Shown: positions 8,596 to 17,657, numbered from the stretch's first letter. The stretch: 41,347 bases of DNA from Microcaldota archaeon (GCA_021850625.1 JAJZLJ010000011.1:1-41347); one strand, 5' to 3'. Translations and numbers: made by a program. The notes: generated by a model not told the origin, from the sequence alone.

Positions 8596-10473
8596 TTATT
8601 CTTTAGTATAAACCCGTTTATATGAGAAGGGCTTGAATTTTTGACCTCCGCCCTCATAGAATTTTGTGAAAAACTCTACGAAATTGAGCCTAAGCCCCTG
8701 AACAAGACCTTCAAAGATAGAAACAATCATATTTAACACATGCAGTATTAAGAATATTACTAGATATAATATGAATACAAGTATGCCATCACTAAGCTTA
8801 GGAGTGAACGCGAAATCTATTAGGAATGCTATTATTACACTGGCAAGTCCAAAACCCATTATTCGCATATAACTAAGCGAGTGTGAGATTAAATCTATTA
8901 TTTCTAAGGCTTTTTCTCCGCTGAGCAGTATTGTAAGAACCAGCGATGCTAGACCCAATACAGTGCTAATTAATGTCAAGGTATAATTTATAGATCCGAA
9001 AAGAGCTCCGGCAATAGCCAATGAACTAAATAGGACAAGCGTAAATGAGGTCAGCTTTGAGATAGCAAGTTTTTTCTTATGGTGTCTATACTCATTTATA
9101 AAACCAAAAATAAGCCCCAGAAGTATTTGAGTAAGACCAAATAATATTGAGATTACTGCTATGTAACTTATATCGGCAAACCAGTTTATTCCGGTAAAAC
9201 CTGTAAAGTACTGGTTGAATGGCATGCCAAGGTATTGATTTGATATAAAACCGAAGAACATTGCTGAGATAGAGTTTATCTGCCATAGCGTTGCAGTATT
9301 GTACATAAGTCCATTAGGATCGGTCTTTCTTTTTATAAAAGTAGATAAAATCAATGACATTATGCCATAGCCTACGTCTGAAATCATAAAGCCGTAGAAT
9401 ATAGGAAAAGAAATTATAAAGATCCACGATGGATCTATTTCATCGCTTCTTGGAAGAGAGAAAAACTCAATCATATAGTCAAATGATCGTAAAAATTTAG
9501 GGTGATTTATGAGTGTTGGAGCTAATTCATCATCTGTATTTATTCTCTCTATATAAACAGTCCCAGATAATTTTTCCTCTAATTCTTTTTTAAGAATTTG
9601 TTCTTTTTTTCTAGCAATCCATCCTTCTATTACAACAGTATTGTCTGTTTTTTTGAAGAGAGCAGTAGCGTTGGATCTTGATAGTTCTATATTAAGAAGT
9701 TCAGAATATGCTGCTATTCTTGAATAGGATAATAAACTCAATTCTTTAATTCTTTTTGAGATTTGATCTAATTCGATATTTAATGCATTTATTTTTTTAG
9801 TTGTTGAAGATATCACCTGGGCAGGGGTTCCAACAAGCTCTTTTGAGGATAAATCAAGCTCCATTATTTCATATTTTTTTATTATGTTCTCTATATTTGC
9901 TTTTTTATCATATGCTACAACAACTGCTTCGATACTGCCAGTTCTATTTGAAGTTATCTCTATATTTTTAACGTTGCTTAAAAGATCACTCTTGAAATGA
10001 CGTAATGCTTTGTGTGAAATCTCAAATGCCTTCACAATAATAGCATCGCTTGATAATTTTGAGAAATTCATATTTATAGTATTAAGTTTCTTGCCTACAG
10101 AAAGCGCAGAAGTTGCAAGTTTTAACTCATCTTCTAACTCTTTTTTCTTATCGTTTAATGAATAAATCTCCACTAATGTTTTATCGCCATTTATTTTTTT
10201 GCTTAACTCCTCAAAGGGCATATGTTTTATCTTGTTTTTTGGCTCAGCATTTAATGATTTTTGAGGTTTTTCTAAAATAGTTAATGCTCCATCGACTCTT
10301 ACTAGAAGTTCATTTATAGCATTTATATACTCTTGAGTCTGTACCTCATTGAGCCCGAGCTTTGTACGCCTAAGTTCTATAACCCCAAGTTTGTGGAATG
10401 TTTGCACTACTGTACGCAACCCAGTTTCCAGAGAAATAACTCTTACTTTATACATAACTTCTGATTTAAACAT
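8596..10473 (-). CDS. atpI: A-type ATP synthase subunit I (membrane stator)
   Basis: A 625-residue stator subunit. Residues 1-340 form the cytosolic arm with coiled-coil stretches (50-130 and 225-300). Residues 345-590 hold about seven or eight membrane helices. The conserved PIFYGFMISDVGYG (357-370), the ion-path arginine R537 in LSYMRIMGFGLA, and the C-terminal VQGLRLNFVEFF...EGGG...F.PF (591-616) are all present. It forms the ion half-channels against the K ring. Confidence 0.96.
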   Translation of the reverse strand: MFKSEVMYKVRVISLETGLRTVVQTFHKLGVIELRRTKLGLNEVQTQEYINAINELLVRVDGALTILEKPQKSLNAEPKNKIKHMPFEELSKKINGDKTLVEIYSLNDKKKELEDELKLATSALSVGKKLNTINMNFSKLSSDAIIVKAFEISHKALRHFKSDLLSNVKNIEITSNRTGSIEAVVVAYDKKANIENIIKKYEIMELDLSSKELVGTPAQVISSTTKKINALNIELDQISKRIKELSLLSYSRIAAYSELLNIELSRSNATALFKKTDNTVVIEGWIARKKEQILKKELEEKLSGTVYIERINTDDELAPTLINHPKFLRSFDYMIEFFSLPRSDEIDPSWIFIISFPIFYGFMISDVGYGIMSLILSTFIKRKTDPNGLMYNTATLWQINSISAMFFGFISNQYLGMPFNQYFTGFTGINWFADISYIAVISILFGLTQILLGLIFGFINEYRHHKKKLAISKLTSFTLVLFSSLAIAGALFGSINYTLTLISTVLGLASLVLTILLSGEKALEIIDLISHSLSYMRIMGFGLASVIIAFLIDFAFTPKLSDGILVFILYLVIFLILHVLNMIVSIFEGLVQGLRLNFVEFFTKFYEGGGQKFKPFSYKRVYTKE

Positions 10474-10483
10474 ATATTTTTAC

Positions 10484-10816
10484 CTAGAGAATTTCATTTA
10501 TAAAGGAAGAGATTATTTTTTTCTGCTTTTCTTTGCTGATTTTCATAGATGTAATTTTATGTGCCTCTTTCTGTGCAGCTGCAATTTTTAATTTTTTAAG
10601 TTTTTCTGCTTCGACATTTGACTGTTGATTTGAATTTTCTAAAATTATTTTTGCTTTTTCCTCTGCTTCTGCCATGAGTTTAGAAACCTTTTCCTTTGTT
10701 TCTAACATAAGCTTGTCTTGCTCTTTTTGAAGATTTTCGCGTAAATATTTTGCTTTCTCTTCAACATCATGTATTTGTGAAATTGAATCCTTGTTTATTT
10801 TTTCGGAGTTGTCCAT
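10484..10816 (-). CDS. atpH: A-type ATP synthase subunit H (peripheral stalk coiled coil)
   Basis: A roughly 110-residue, highly charged coiled-coil protein that pairs with subunit E in the peripheral stalk. I chose ATG 10816 (MDNSEKINK): the 25 codons upstream look unlike protein and overlap the promoter, and a TATA-like element at 10838-10847 sits at the right distance for a leaderless transcript. It is the first gene of the operon, as in many euryarchaeal ATP synthase clusters. Confidence 0.82.
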   Translation of the reverse strand: MDNSEKINKDSISQIHDVEEKAKYLRENLQKEQDKLMLETKEKVSKLMAEAEEKAKIILENSNQQSNVEAEKLKKLKIAAAQKEAHKITSMKISKEKQKKIISSFINEIL

Positions 10817-10837
10817 AATTCTCAGCCAATAAAAAGA

Positions 10838-10901
10838 TGATAGTATATACAATATTAAATTTATATTACTTTCGCGACACCTAATAAACATAGTTTATTA
10901 G
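10838..10901 (-). promoter_or_regulatory. ATP synthase operon promoter with upstream palindrome
   Basis: Reading leftward, the TATA-like TGTATATACT (10838-10847) is centred about 26 bases before the H start. A second AT-rich box (AATATAAATTTA) lies at about 10853-10865. Further upstream, 10881-10889 and 10893-10901 form a perfect 9-bp inverted repeat with a three-base spacer. A dyad about 35 bp upstream of the TATA-like box is where archaeal activators or repressors often bind, so it is a candidate operator for the whole operon. The regulator is unknown. Confidence 0.45.
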
Positions 10902-11019
10902 TTCATTTTTGGTCTTTGCAGAAAAATGTAGAAAAAAAGATAAAAAATAACAATGTCAAGAAACTCTGCTGGTAAATGGCATAAGTAAGGCATTTAAATA
11001 TTTCTGATGTAAGTTATTC

Positions 11020-11250
11020 ATGGAATCACTTGAATTGCTAAGCGATTATGAGAAACAGAACCTCTTTATTGCTATTGCAACATTATTTTTAGGCATAATA
11101 ACCATACTTTCATATATGTATACCGGCGCTGGAGTTATATTTTTTATATTTGCAGTGATAACAGTGATAGTAGGACTTTATATGGCATTGAGAATCTCTA
11201 ACGAAAAAGAGGTTTTAGTGGCAAACGAAAAAAAGACTAAAAAACAATAG
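11020..11250 (+). CDS. small two-helix membrane protein of unknown function
   Basis: A 76-residue protein with a short charged start, two hydrophobic helices (about 16-36 and 38-60) and a lysine-rich tail ending KKTKKQ. I do not recognise a family. It lies alone between the ATP synthase operon, which runs away from it, and the topoisomerase gene. The upstream AT-rich stretch (about 10990-11005, ATTTAAATA) is at promoter distance. The basic tail probably faces the cytosol. Confidence 0.6.
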   Translation: MESLELLSDYEKQNLFIAIATLFLGIITILSYMYTGAGVIFFIFAVITVIVGLYMALRISNEKEVLVANEKKTKKQ

Positions 11251-11376
11251 TTTATTTGATGCTAAAAGAGTTACTTATTTTGCAGGTTACGTTTTTATGC
11301 GCGGCTTTTTTCTACGCAGCTTTAAATATCTTTTATTGTAAAATGGAATAATACTTATCTTGTTAAGGTATTAATT

Positions 11377-13644
11377 GTGAATAAACTTATAATAGCAGAA
11401 AAACCAAGCGTTGCGCTTAGAGTGGCACTTTCATTAGGTGATACACAACCAAAGAGATATAATGTAAACGGCGTTGGATACTTTGAGGTAGATAACGGAA
11501 TGGACACGCTGTTTATAGTTGCAGCGGCAGGACACCTATTCACACTTCAGCAAAAAGATAAAGAAAAAAAAGAGCTGCCCATATTTGATATAGAATGGAT
11601 ACCATCGTATAAAGCCAATGAAAGCTCATATTTTACAAAAAAATACTTAGACACAATATCTGAAATTTCTAGAAAGTGTACTTTTTTCATTAACGCCTGC
11701 GACTATGATCTTGAAGGAACAGTGATAGGCACAAACATACTCAAGCTCGTCCTTAATAATGATGTAAATGCAGCATTAAAGAATGAAAGAATAGGCAGAA
11801 TGCGTTTTTCTACGACTACAAAACCAGATTTAGTAAATGCTTATGAAAAGATTGAAACCTTTGATTTTTCTAATTTTTATGCAGGAGAAGCAAGGCACAT
11901 GTTAGACTGGATGTGGGGCATAAATCTTAGCAGGGCGCTTATGAACTCATTATTTTCTATTGGAATAAGAAAGGTACTCAGCATAGGTAGAGTGCAGGGA
12001 CCAACGCTTGCTGTTCTTGCTAAAAGAGAGGTAGAAATTAAAAACTTTGTTTCTAAGCCTTTATGGAAGCTGCTTATAAAGGTAGACAAGCTTGAGCTTG
12101 AGAACAAAAGAGGCAGTATATTCGATAAAAAAGAAGCTGAAGAGGCATTTAATAAAACAAGCAAAGGCAAGGCAGTGGTAATGGAGCTTGATATAAAAGA
12201 AGAACTGCATGCCCCATTTCCACCGTTCGATCTTACCTCATTGCAGCTTGAGGCTAGTAGAGTTTTCAGACTTGACCCTTCAAGAACACTTAAAATAGCA
12301 CAGACACTTTACGAACGATCTTATATCTCATATCCAAGGACCTCTTCGCAAAAATTGCCGTATACATTAAATCTTAAAAAAATATTAAGCGATATAGCAA
12401 AAAATGAGAAGTATAAAGATAGCGCAAATGCACTTATTCAAAATAACAGGGTACGCCCTCACGAAGGCGCAAAGCAAGATGAAGCACACCCTGCTATATA
12501 TCCAACAGGCGAACTGCCTAAAAAACTTTCTGCTGAAGAAGAAAAATTATATGATTTGATAGTAAAACGATTTTTAGCATGTTTTGCCGAGTATTCTAAA
12601 GGTGAAAAGACAAGCATAATGATAGGTGTTGACGGTGAAGAGTACGCTGCTGTTGGAGAGATAATTAAAGAGAGAGGATGGATCGCAATTTATGAACCAT
12701 ATTACAAACCAAAAGAGCTTGAGATACCAAAACTAGAAAAAGGAAAGGAAGTAAAGATAGATGACATAGTTATGAACGAAGGAAAGACAGAGCCGCCAAA
12801 CAGATACGGAAAGGCAGGTCTTATAAGTCTTTTAGAAAAGAAGAATCTTGGAACAAAGGCCACACGTGCCTCGATAATAGATACGTTATTTGACAGAGGA
12901 TATATAACAAATTCAAGAATAGAGGTAACAGGATTTGGAATGAGCGTTTATAACGCACTTAACTCTTATTGCAATGAAATACTAGACGAGGAGATGACAA
13001 GAAAACTAGAGGAGGATATGGAAAAGGTTGCAAAAGGGGAGCTTGATGAACAAAGAATAATAAACGAAGGAAAAGAGGTAATAAGCAAAATAATAGATGA
13101 CTTCAAAAAGAATGGAAAGGAGATTGGACAGGCTCTGGCTGAAGGATTGAAAGAAAGTGAAAAATCAAACATACTTGGAAAGTGTAATAAATGCGGAGGA
13201 GATCTTATTATGAGAAGATCAAAAATAGGAAAAGCATTTGTTGGCTGCGCCAGCTGGCCGAAATGCAACAATACTTATCCGCTACCGCAATACGCTAAAA
13301 TAATACCGTTAAACAAAATCTGTGAAAAATGTGGCACGCCTAAAGTTAAGGTCTTTTCAAAAGGAAAGGTCTTTGAGATGTGTTTAGATACTAATTGTGA
13401 AACAAAGAAAAACTGGGGAGCTAAAAAAGATGACAAGAATGCTCAAGCAATAAAGGCAAATAATATGACAGCTACGCCAGGTATTTCAAAGGATAATATA
13501 GAAAAGGATATAAAAAGCGAAAATAAAGAAAAGATTAAAAAAACAAGAATTCCTAAGAAAACAACAAAAAAACAAACAAAGAAAAAGATAAAGAGTGTAA
13601 AGAAAGAGGATAAAACTAGCAATGACAGTTTACTAGGAGCTTAA
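11377..13644 (+). CDS. topA: DNA topoisomerase I (type IA)
   Basis: A 755-residue type IA topoisomerase that relaxes negatively supercoiled DNA through a 5'-phosphotyrosine link. The Toprim domain has E8 (AEKPSVA) and D109/D111 (CDYDLEG). The catalytic tyrosine is Y319 in ISYPRTSS, followed by HPAIYPTG. Two zinc fingers lie at the C-terminus (C603, C606, C624, C630 and C649, C652, C669, C674), then a lysine-rich tail (about 705-747) likely to bind DNA. The start codon is GTG, placed so the protein begins at the conserved NKLIIAEKPS. There is no helicase domain, so it is not reverse gyrase. Confidence 0.96.
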   Translation: MNKLIIAEKPSVALRVALSLGDTQPKRYNVNGVGYFEVDNGMDTLFIVAAAGHLFTLQQKDKEKKELPIFDIEWIPSYKANESSYFTKKYLDTISEISRKCTFFINACDYDLEGTVIGTNILKLVLNNDVNAALKNERIGRMRFSTTTKPDLVNAYEKIETFDFSNFYAGEARHMLDWMWGINLSRALMNSLFSIGIRKVLSIGRVQGPTLAVLAKREVEIKNFVSKPLWKLLIKVDKLELENKRGSIFDKKEAEEAFNKTSKGKAVVMELDIKEELHAPFPPFDLTSLQLEASRVFRLDPSRTLKIAQTLYERSYISYPRTSSQKLPYTLNLKKILSDIAKNEKYKDSANALIQNNRVRPHEGAKQDEAHPAIYPTGELPKKLSAEEEKLYDLIVKRFLACFAEYSKGEKTSIMIGVDGEEYAAVGEIIKERGWIAIYEPYYKPKELEIPKLEKGKEVKIDDIVMNEGKTEPPNRYGKAGLISLLEKKNLGTKATRASIIDTLFDRGYITNSRIEVTGFGMSVYNALNSYCNEILDEEMTRKLEEDMEKVAKGELDEQRIINEGKEVISKIIDDFKKNGKEIGQALAEGLKESEKSNILGKCNKCGGDLIMRRSKIGKAFVGCASWPKCNNTYPLPQYAKIIPLNKICEKCGTPKVKVFSKGKVFEMCLDTNCETKKNWGAKKDDKNAQAIKANNMTATPGISKDNIEKDIKSENKEKIKKTRIPKKTTKKQTKKKIKSVKKEDKTSNDSLLGA

Positions 13645-13683
13645 GCTTATGTTTTTATACTTATTCTTATAATAGATATAAAC

Positions 13684-14310
13684 ATGGACCTAATGTCAAA
13701 AACAGCTATTGTAGTTATTGTCTTGATGGCTATTATTTTTTTAGTCTTTTACCTTGAAAGTAACGGCGCTTTCGGAACACAACAGATAACGCAGTCAGAA
13801 GCTACGACGTTGGTTTATCACGACCTTCAGAATTCTTTTCAAGGAGCAGTTATAAATATAACAAATGTAACCCCTTCGCAGTATTCTGGAAGCTGGCATA
13901 TAGTTGCAGCCGTAATTCAGAATGCTACCTCCCCGTGCCCAAGTTATTCAGTATACTCTTTTGATTATCCAAAGTATAATTTTGTCTACAAAACAGAAAA
14001 TATATACACAGAGAACTGCGTAATATATGAAAATCAAAATAATCAAAACAATATCATAGGATCGTATCCTGCTGCTATAACCAAAAGTTATGATAGCAAC
14101 ATAACACTTGTCAAAAACTTTGTTTATAAATTTGGTTTCTCAAACGTCACTGTAAAGGCGCAATACTTTAAGTCTCTTGAATATGCAGGCAAACCATATA
14201 CAGATGTTTGGAGAATTAATTATACCTCAAACCAAACAAACAATACGACAAGTGTTTTATTATATGAAAACAATGGAACTATAATTAAGGCGTATAATGA
14301 AACAGTATAG
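13684..14310 (+). CDS. membrane-anchored extracellular protein of unknown function
   Basis: A 208-residue protein with one N-terminal hydrophobic helix (about 6-25) and a polar remainder with several N-x-S/T sequons (for example NITNVT, NATS, NVT, NQTNNTTS), typical of glycosylated archaeal surface proteins. Two cysteines (in SPCPSY and ENCVIY) could form a disulfide. A TATA-like TTTTTATAC lies about 30 bases upstream of the ATG. Family and function are not recognisable. It could be a small pilin-like or substrate-binding protein, but I see no class III signal-peptide motif. Confidence 0.65.
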   Translation: MDLMSKTAIVVIVLMAIIFLVFYLESNGAFGTQQITQSEATTLVYHDLQNSFQGAVINITNVTPSQYSGSWHIVAAVIQNATSPCPSYSVYSFDYPKYNFVYKTENIYTENCVIYENQNNQNNIIGSYPAAITKSYDSNITLVKNFVYKFGFSNVTVKAQYFKSLEYAGKPYTDVWRINYTSNQTNNTTSVLLYENNGTIIKAYNETV

Positions 14311-14387
14311 GAGCTTTTTTCTATTCCGTAAAATGCTAATTTGTAATAAAAATATATCTCTCAGCAGTTTTATTTTTTTAAAATTTT

Positions 14388-14870
14388 TTAACTGAGAGTC
14401 ATTTCGAGTACTTTTTCGCTTGAATTGCCATTTTTGGAAGAAGAGTTTTTAACAACAAAACCATTTTTTTTAAAAAATGATATCCCGGCAATATTTTTCT
14501 CCGAGATCATAGCGCATATTTTGCAATTGAATAATTTTTTAGATAGATCAATGCATGCTTTTAGAAGCATTGTTCCATAACCTTTTTTTCTACAGCTACT
14601 TTTTATTATTATCCCTATTACAACACAGTTTTCATTTAAAACAGCTTCACACTCTCCGACAACCACACCGTTTTCTAGCCCTACTAGATCTATTATGTGA
14701 TTTGAATTAGCAAGAGACACCTTTGTTGATAATAAAAGATTAAGCTGCATTAGCTCTGGCTTTTTATTGAAGGTTGTAGCATAAGGCGTAGCAGCGTAGG
14801 TTTCAAGAATTATCTCTGTAAGATCAGCTATATCTGGCATTGCTATTGTACGAATTGTAAAATTATTCAT
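14388..14870 (-). CDS. GNAT-family N-acetyltransferase
   Basis: A 160-residue single-domain acetyltransferase. The acetyl-CoA loop is R-K-K-G-Y-G in SSCRKKGYGTMLLKA, preceded by the beta strand CVVIGIIIKSS, and followed by the late FFKKNGF motif typical of the fold. The substrate is unknown. I chose ATG 14870 (MNNFTIRT) over 14885 because a TTAAAAA box at about 14892-14902 then sits at leaderless-promoter distance. The gene is divergent from the histone gene and shares its short upstream region. Confidence 0.82.
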   Translation of the reverse strand: MNNFTIRTIAMPDIADLTEIILETYAATPYATTFNKKPELMQLNLLLSTKVSLANSNHIIDLVGLENGVVVGECEAVLNENCVVIGIIIKSSCRKKGYGTMLLKACIDLSKKLFNCKICAMISEKNIAGISFFKKNGFVVKNSSSKNGNSSEKVLEMTLS

Positions 14871-14922
14871 GGTAAAAATTAGCATAGCAAGGTTTTTAAG
14901 CAGTTTGATGCTATGATTACAT

Positions 14923-15117
14923 ATGTCAATAAGTAAGATGACCGCAAAAAAAATACTTATAGAGTCTGGTGCAAAAAGAGTTAGCGATGATGCTGCAGTT
15001 GAACTGGCTGATACATTGAATAAGATAGCTTATGCAATAAGCAGTAAGGCAGTCAAATTATCTGCGCATGCAAAAAGAACCACAATTAAAAAATCAGACA
15101 TAGACTTAGCAAAATAG
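14923..15117 (+). CDS. archaeal histone
   Basis: A 64-residue single histone fold without tails. The pattern GAKRVSDDAAVELAD (16-30) matches loop 1 with the DNA-binding arginine R19, and HAKRTTIKKSDIDLA (49-63) matches loop 2 and helix 3. Archaeal histones dimerise and wrap DNA. The protein ends directly after helix 3, so it is at the short end for the family. It is a single-gene unit, facing the GNAT gene across a 52-base gap. Confidence 0.95.
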   Translation: MSISKMTAKKILIESGAKRVSDDAAVELADTLNKIAYAISSKAVKLSAHAKRTTIKKSDIDLAK

Positions 15118-15226
15118 TAAATAGTAGTTAATATTGCAAAACATAAAATTAAGCCTTTGCGATAGTTTACTTATGAGTTTATGCAACATAAAAATTGAAG
15201 CTAATGAATTTTATAAAACACATATG

Positions 15227-16567
15227 CTATTTAAACAGCCTAACTTTTATTATTGGTTTTTCCTTTATTTCTCTAATAAAATAGTATACCATTATGCTTA
15301 GTAGTATTGTTATGACTCCGCCTGCAAGTGCATCTGCAGGAAAACCGAAAAAGAAGATAAAAAGAGACATAGATGCAACAATTGGTAGATATGGATATAG
15401 AGGGGTTAGAAATATATTGGTTTTAGAAAGCTTCATGCTTGCTAGAAGTATTTTGTGTTTTTTGGCATTTTCAAGCGTTCTTATTTTTAACAATGCAAAA
15501 CTGTTTATTAAATAACTGAAGATAGTGCCGAAGTTACTTATTGCTGCTATTAAATAGATATTGCCTGCTGAAAGAAATGAAATGCCCAAAAGAACAGTAG
15601 TTATTATTGCATTCTTTTGTGAAGATTTTCCTGAATGATCCGTTTTTAATATATTAGGCAGAAGGCCATCCTTTGCCATTTGAAATATTAGTAATTCGCA
15701 ACCTACAATCATAGAAAGCGTTGCGCTTGCAGTAGCTACCATTGCTGCTATGTCAACCAATACAGATAGAGATAATGGTGCTAATCCTGCATGAAGAGCT
15801 ATAGAAAGAGGGTCTCCAGATAAGGCATAAGCTGATTTTGGAGCTAACATCAACATAGCTATAGTAACACCTACATACAGTATTGCACTTATTAATACTG
15901 ATAGAAGTATGGCTTTAGCTGCTGTCCTTCCTCCGCCTTTTATGTAAGGAGTTATACTGGCTATAGACTGAAAACCAGAGTAAGCAAACATTGAAAGAAC
16001 ACCAGCTGCGAAGATACCAGATAAACCACCTGAAAAGAACCCATCTAGAGATATATTTGCTGCTTTTCCAACATATATTCCAAAAATAACAAAGATTATC
16101 AAGACCATAATCTTGAATGTTACAAGAACAGTATCTGTCCTTGCTGCTTTTTTAATGCCCTTATGTGTAATGTATCCTAGTATAAATATCAAGATTACTG
16201 AAAATATTGGAGCATAAAGTTGTGGCAAATTTACAAATGATACAAAATATGAACCAAAGCCCACTGCTATTGCTGCTATTGCGGCAACAAAAGAAAGCAG
16301 TCTTAATAGTCCAGTTATAAAACCCAGTTCACTTCCAAAAACCTTGTATGAAAAGGAGTAAGCTGCACCCTCAACGTTAGGCATTCTTGACGAAAGCTCT
16401 CCGGTTTCAAATGCAACCAAAATAGCTACGAATCCAGTAAGCAAAAAAGCTATGAGCGCGCCAGAACCAGATAAAGTTATAGCGACACCGCTAAGAACGA
16501 AGATACCTGCGCCTATTATTGCACCAAGACCAATAGCAGTTGCTCCAATAAGGCCTATCTTCTCCAT
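15227..16567 (-). CDS. APC-superfamily amino acid permease
   Basis: A 446-residue protein with about twelve hydrophobic helices. The first helix carries the substrate-backbone motif GLGAIIGAGIFVLSG (about 12-26), a hallmark of the amino acid-polyamine-organocation superfamily, and the glycine-rich broken helix 6 region FAYSGFQSI follows. It imports or exchanges amino acids across the cytoplasmic membrane; specificity cannot be read. It is a monocistronic-looking gene between the histone and the bofA-like gene. Confidence 0.9.
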   Translation of the reverse strand: MEKIGLIGATAIGLGAIIGAGIFVLSGVAITLSGSGALIAFLLTGFVAILVAFETGELSSRMPNVEGAAYSFSYKVFGSELGFITGLLRLLSFVAAIAAIAVGFGSYFVSFVNLPQLYAPIFSVILIFILGYITHKGIKKAARTDTVLVTFKIMVLIIFVIFGIYVGKAANISLDGFFSGGLSGIFAAGVLSMFAYSGFQSIASITPYIKGGGRTAAKAILLSVLISAILYVGVTIAMLMLAPKSAYALSGDPLSIALHAGLAPLSLSVLVDIAAMVATASATLSMIVGCELLIFQMAKDGLLPNILKTDHSGKSSQKNAIITTVLLGISFLSAGNIYLIAAISNFGTIFSYLINSFALLKIRTLENAKKHKILLASMKLSKTNIFLTPLYPYLPIVASMSLFIFFFGFPADALAGGVITILLSIMVYYFIREIKEKPIIKVRLFK

Positions 16568-16652
16568 TAACTCGAATATAAATAGATATGAATATATTTA
16601 AGGTTTACCGAATTTGAGCAGCATTTAGGATGTGCCATTAGGGTTTATGCCC

Positions 16653-16967
16653 TTACAAAAATGAGATCGCTCCTAAAAGTTTTAATAGAGCTATGGCACC
16701 TACACCAGGAAGACCAAAAAGAGCCGTTGCAGCAAAAATTGGAAATGTAAGCGGAATTCCAAAATTAAGGACAAAATCAAGAATAAGAAGAGCTATTGCA
16801 CCTAAAACAATATTTATTATAAGTCCTATAATTAATTTTACTAGAGATTTTCCCAAAATAAATAGTATATAGATAAGTATTATGGCTAATATTGCCAGAA
16901 GTATATATACTCCTAAAGAGGACAACGCAGAGGTCAACACAATTAATGAAGAAAGTAAGCTTAGCAT
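16653..16967 (-). CDS. BofA-like small membrane protein
   Basis: A 104-residue hydrophobic protein with about three membrane segments. The C-terminal half (SLVKLIIGLIINIVLG and FGLPGVGAIALLKLLG) matches the SigmaK-processing regulator BofA family, which occurs in archaea with no known role. I place the start at ATG 16967 (MLSLLSSL) because the possible 49-codon extension up to 17114 runs antisense through RNase P RNA. A TTTATAC box at about 16989-16995 reading leftward gives a leaderless start. Confidence 0.7.
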   Translation of the reverse strand: MLSLLSSLIVLTSALSSLGVYILLAILAIILIYILFILGKSLVKLIIGLIINIVLGAIALLILDFVLNFGIPLTFPIFAATALFGLPGVGAIALLKLLGAISFL

Positions 16968-16970
16968 AAT

Positions 16971-17000
16971 TTTATATAGCTTGTAATGTATAAATAGATA
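16971..17000. promoter_or_regulatory. overlapping divergent promoters of RNase P RNA and the bofA-like gene
   Basis: Rightward, TTTATATA at 16971-16978 stands 23-30 bases before the first paired base of RNase P RNA, the normal archaeal TATA distance. Leftward, TTTATAC at about 16989-16995 stands about 25 bases before ATG 16967. The two promoters interleave within 30 bp, so polymerase loading in one direction should interfere with the other. Confidence 0.55.
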
Positions 17001-17243
17001 TGTGGTGCGCGGGTGATTCACGGCTATTATATGGCTGAGGAAGCTCCCTCCATGAAGAGTTTGGTAAGGGTCTAAGGCCCTATTCAGAACAGAAACGATA
17101 CCTTTATGCAACATACGCTATGACACTACGAGCGTTGCAATGAGGATGAAACGGCTGATGTACCGACAATGAACATGCAAGGCGAAATTACGCCGCTTAG
17201 TCTAATATCACCTAAAACAGAAGAGGGGCTACGGCGCACCACA
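17001..17243 (+). ncRNA. rnpB: RNase P RNA
   Basis: The catalytic RNA that trims tRNA 5' leaders. The ends pair as helix P1: TGTGGTGCGC (17001-17010) with GCGCACCACA (17234-17243). P2 pairs GGTGAT (near 17012) with ATCACC (near 17207). Helix P4 pairs AGCTCCCTC (17042-17050) with GAGGGGCT (17223-17230) with one extra base, as in all RNase P RNAs. Universal blocks GAGGAAG (just before P4), ACAGAAACGATACC, GAGGATGAAACGG (17142-17153) and ACAGAAGAGGGGCT (17217-17230) are present, as are hairpins AGGGTC-TAA-GGCCCT and GGCG...CGCC. At about 243 nt it is compact for an archaeal molecule. Confidence 0.93.
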
Positions 17244-17284
17244 TCTATAAAAATATTGCCTTCCAATTCTTTTTGTGAAAATAT

Positions 17285-17626
17285 ATGAATGATTTAGATA
17301 GTGCAATGGATGTCTTAGATACTCTTGAAAAAAGGAATAGAGGAGTAGAACACAATAATGATGGAATAAAAAGCAGTAGAGTATTTATAGGGACAGTTGA
17401 GCAGTATTTTAGTAAAATAGGAGTAGTCGCAATAAAACTTAATGAAACCTTGAATGTTGGAGATGTTATAGAGATTGGAACAGATGATGACGCAGTAAGG
17501 CAAAAGATTATTAGCATGCAAATAGACAGGCAGGACATAGACTCTGCAACAGATGGAGACTCAGTAGGAATAAAATTAAAGTATAAAGTAGAAGAAGGAA
17601 GCGAGGTTTACAAAATAATTAGATAA
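17285..17626 (+). CDS. EF-Tu/EF-1A domain 2-like protein
   Basis: A 113-residue protein. Residues 32-113 resemble the stand-alone beta barrel of translation GTPase domain 2: VFIGTVEQYFSKIGVVAIKL, then LNVGDVIEIG, then the IDRQDIDSATDGDSVGIKL turn. There is no GTPase domain. Similar small proteins occur across archaea with unknown roles in translation. The first 30 residues are acidic and probably unstructured. A TATA-like CTATAAAAATA at about 17245 follows directly after RNase P RNA, so it may have its own promoter or be read from rnpB. Confidence 0.7.
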   Translation: MNDLDSAMDVLDTLEKRNRGVEHNNDGIKSSRVFIGTVEQYFSKIGVVAIKLNETLNVGDVIEIGTDDDAVRQKIISMQIDRQDIDSATDGDSVGIKLKYKVEEGSEVYKIIR

Positions 17627-17657
17627 TAAGAAACTGTCGTAGTTATGGATTGATTTA

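Noticed and set aside
11377-13644. Reverse gyrase
   Set aside because: Only the type IA topoisomerase part is present; there is no N-terminal helicase and the protein begins directly with the Toprim motif.
16968-17114. N-terminal extension of the BofA-like protein to 153 residues
   Set aside because: It runs antisense through the conserved core of RNase P RNA, its composition is unlike a membrane-protein start, and an internal ATG with a good promoter exists.
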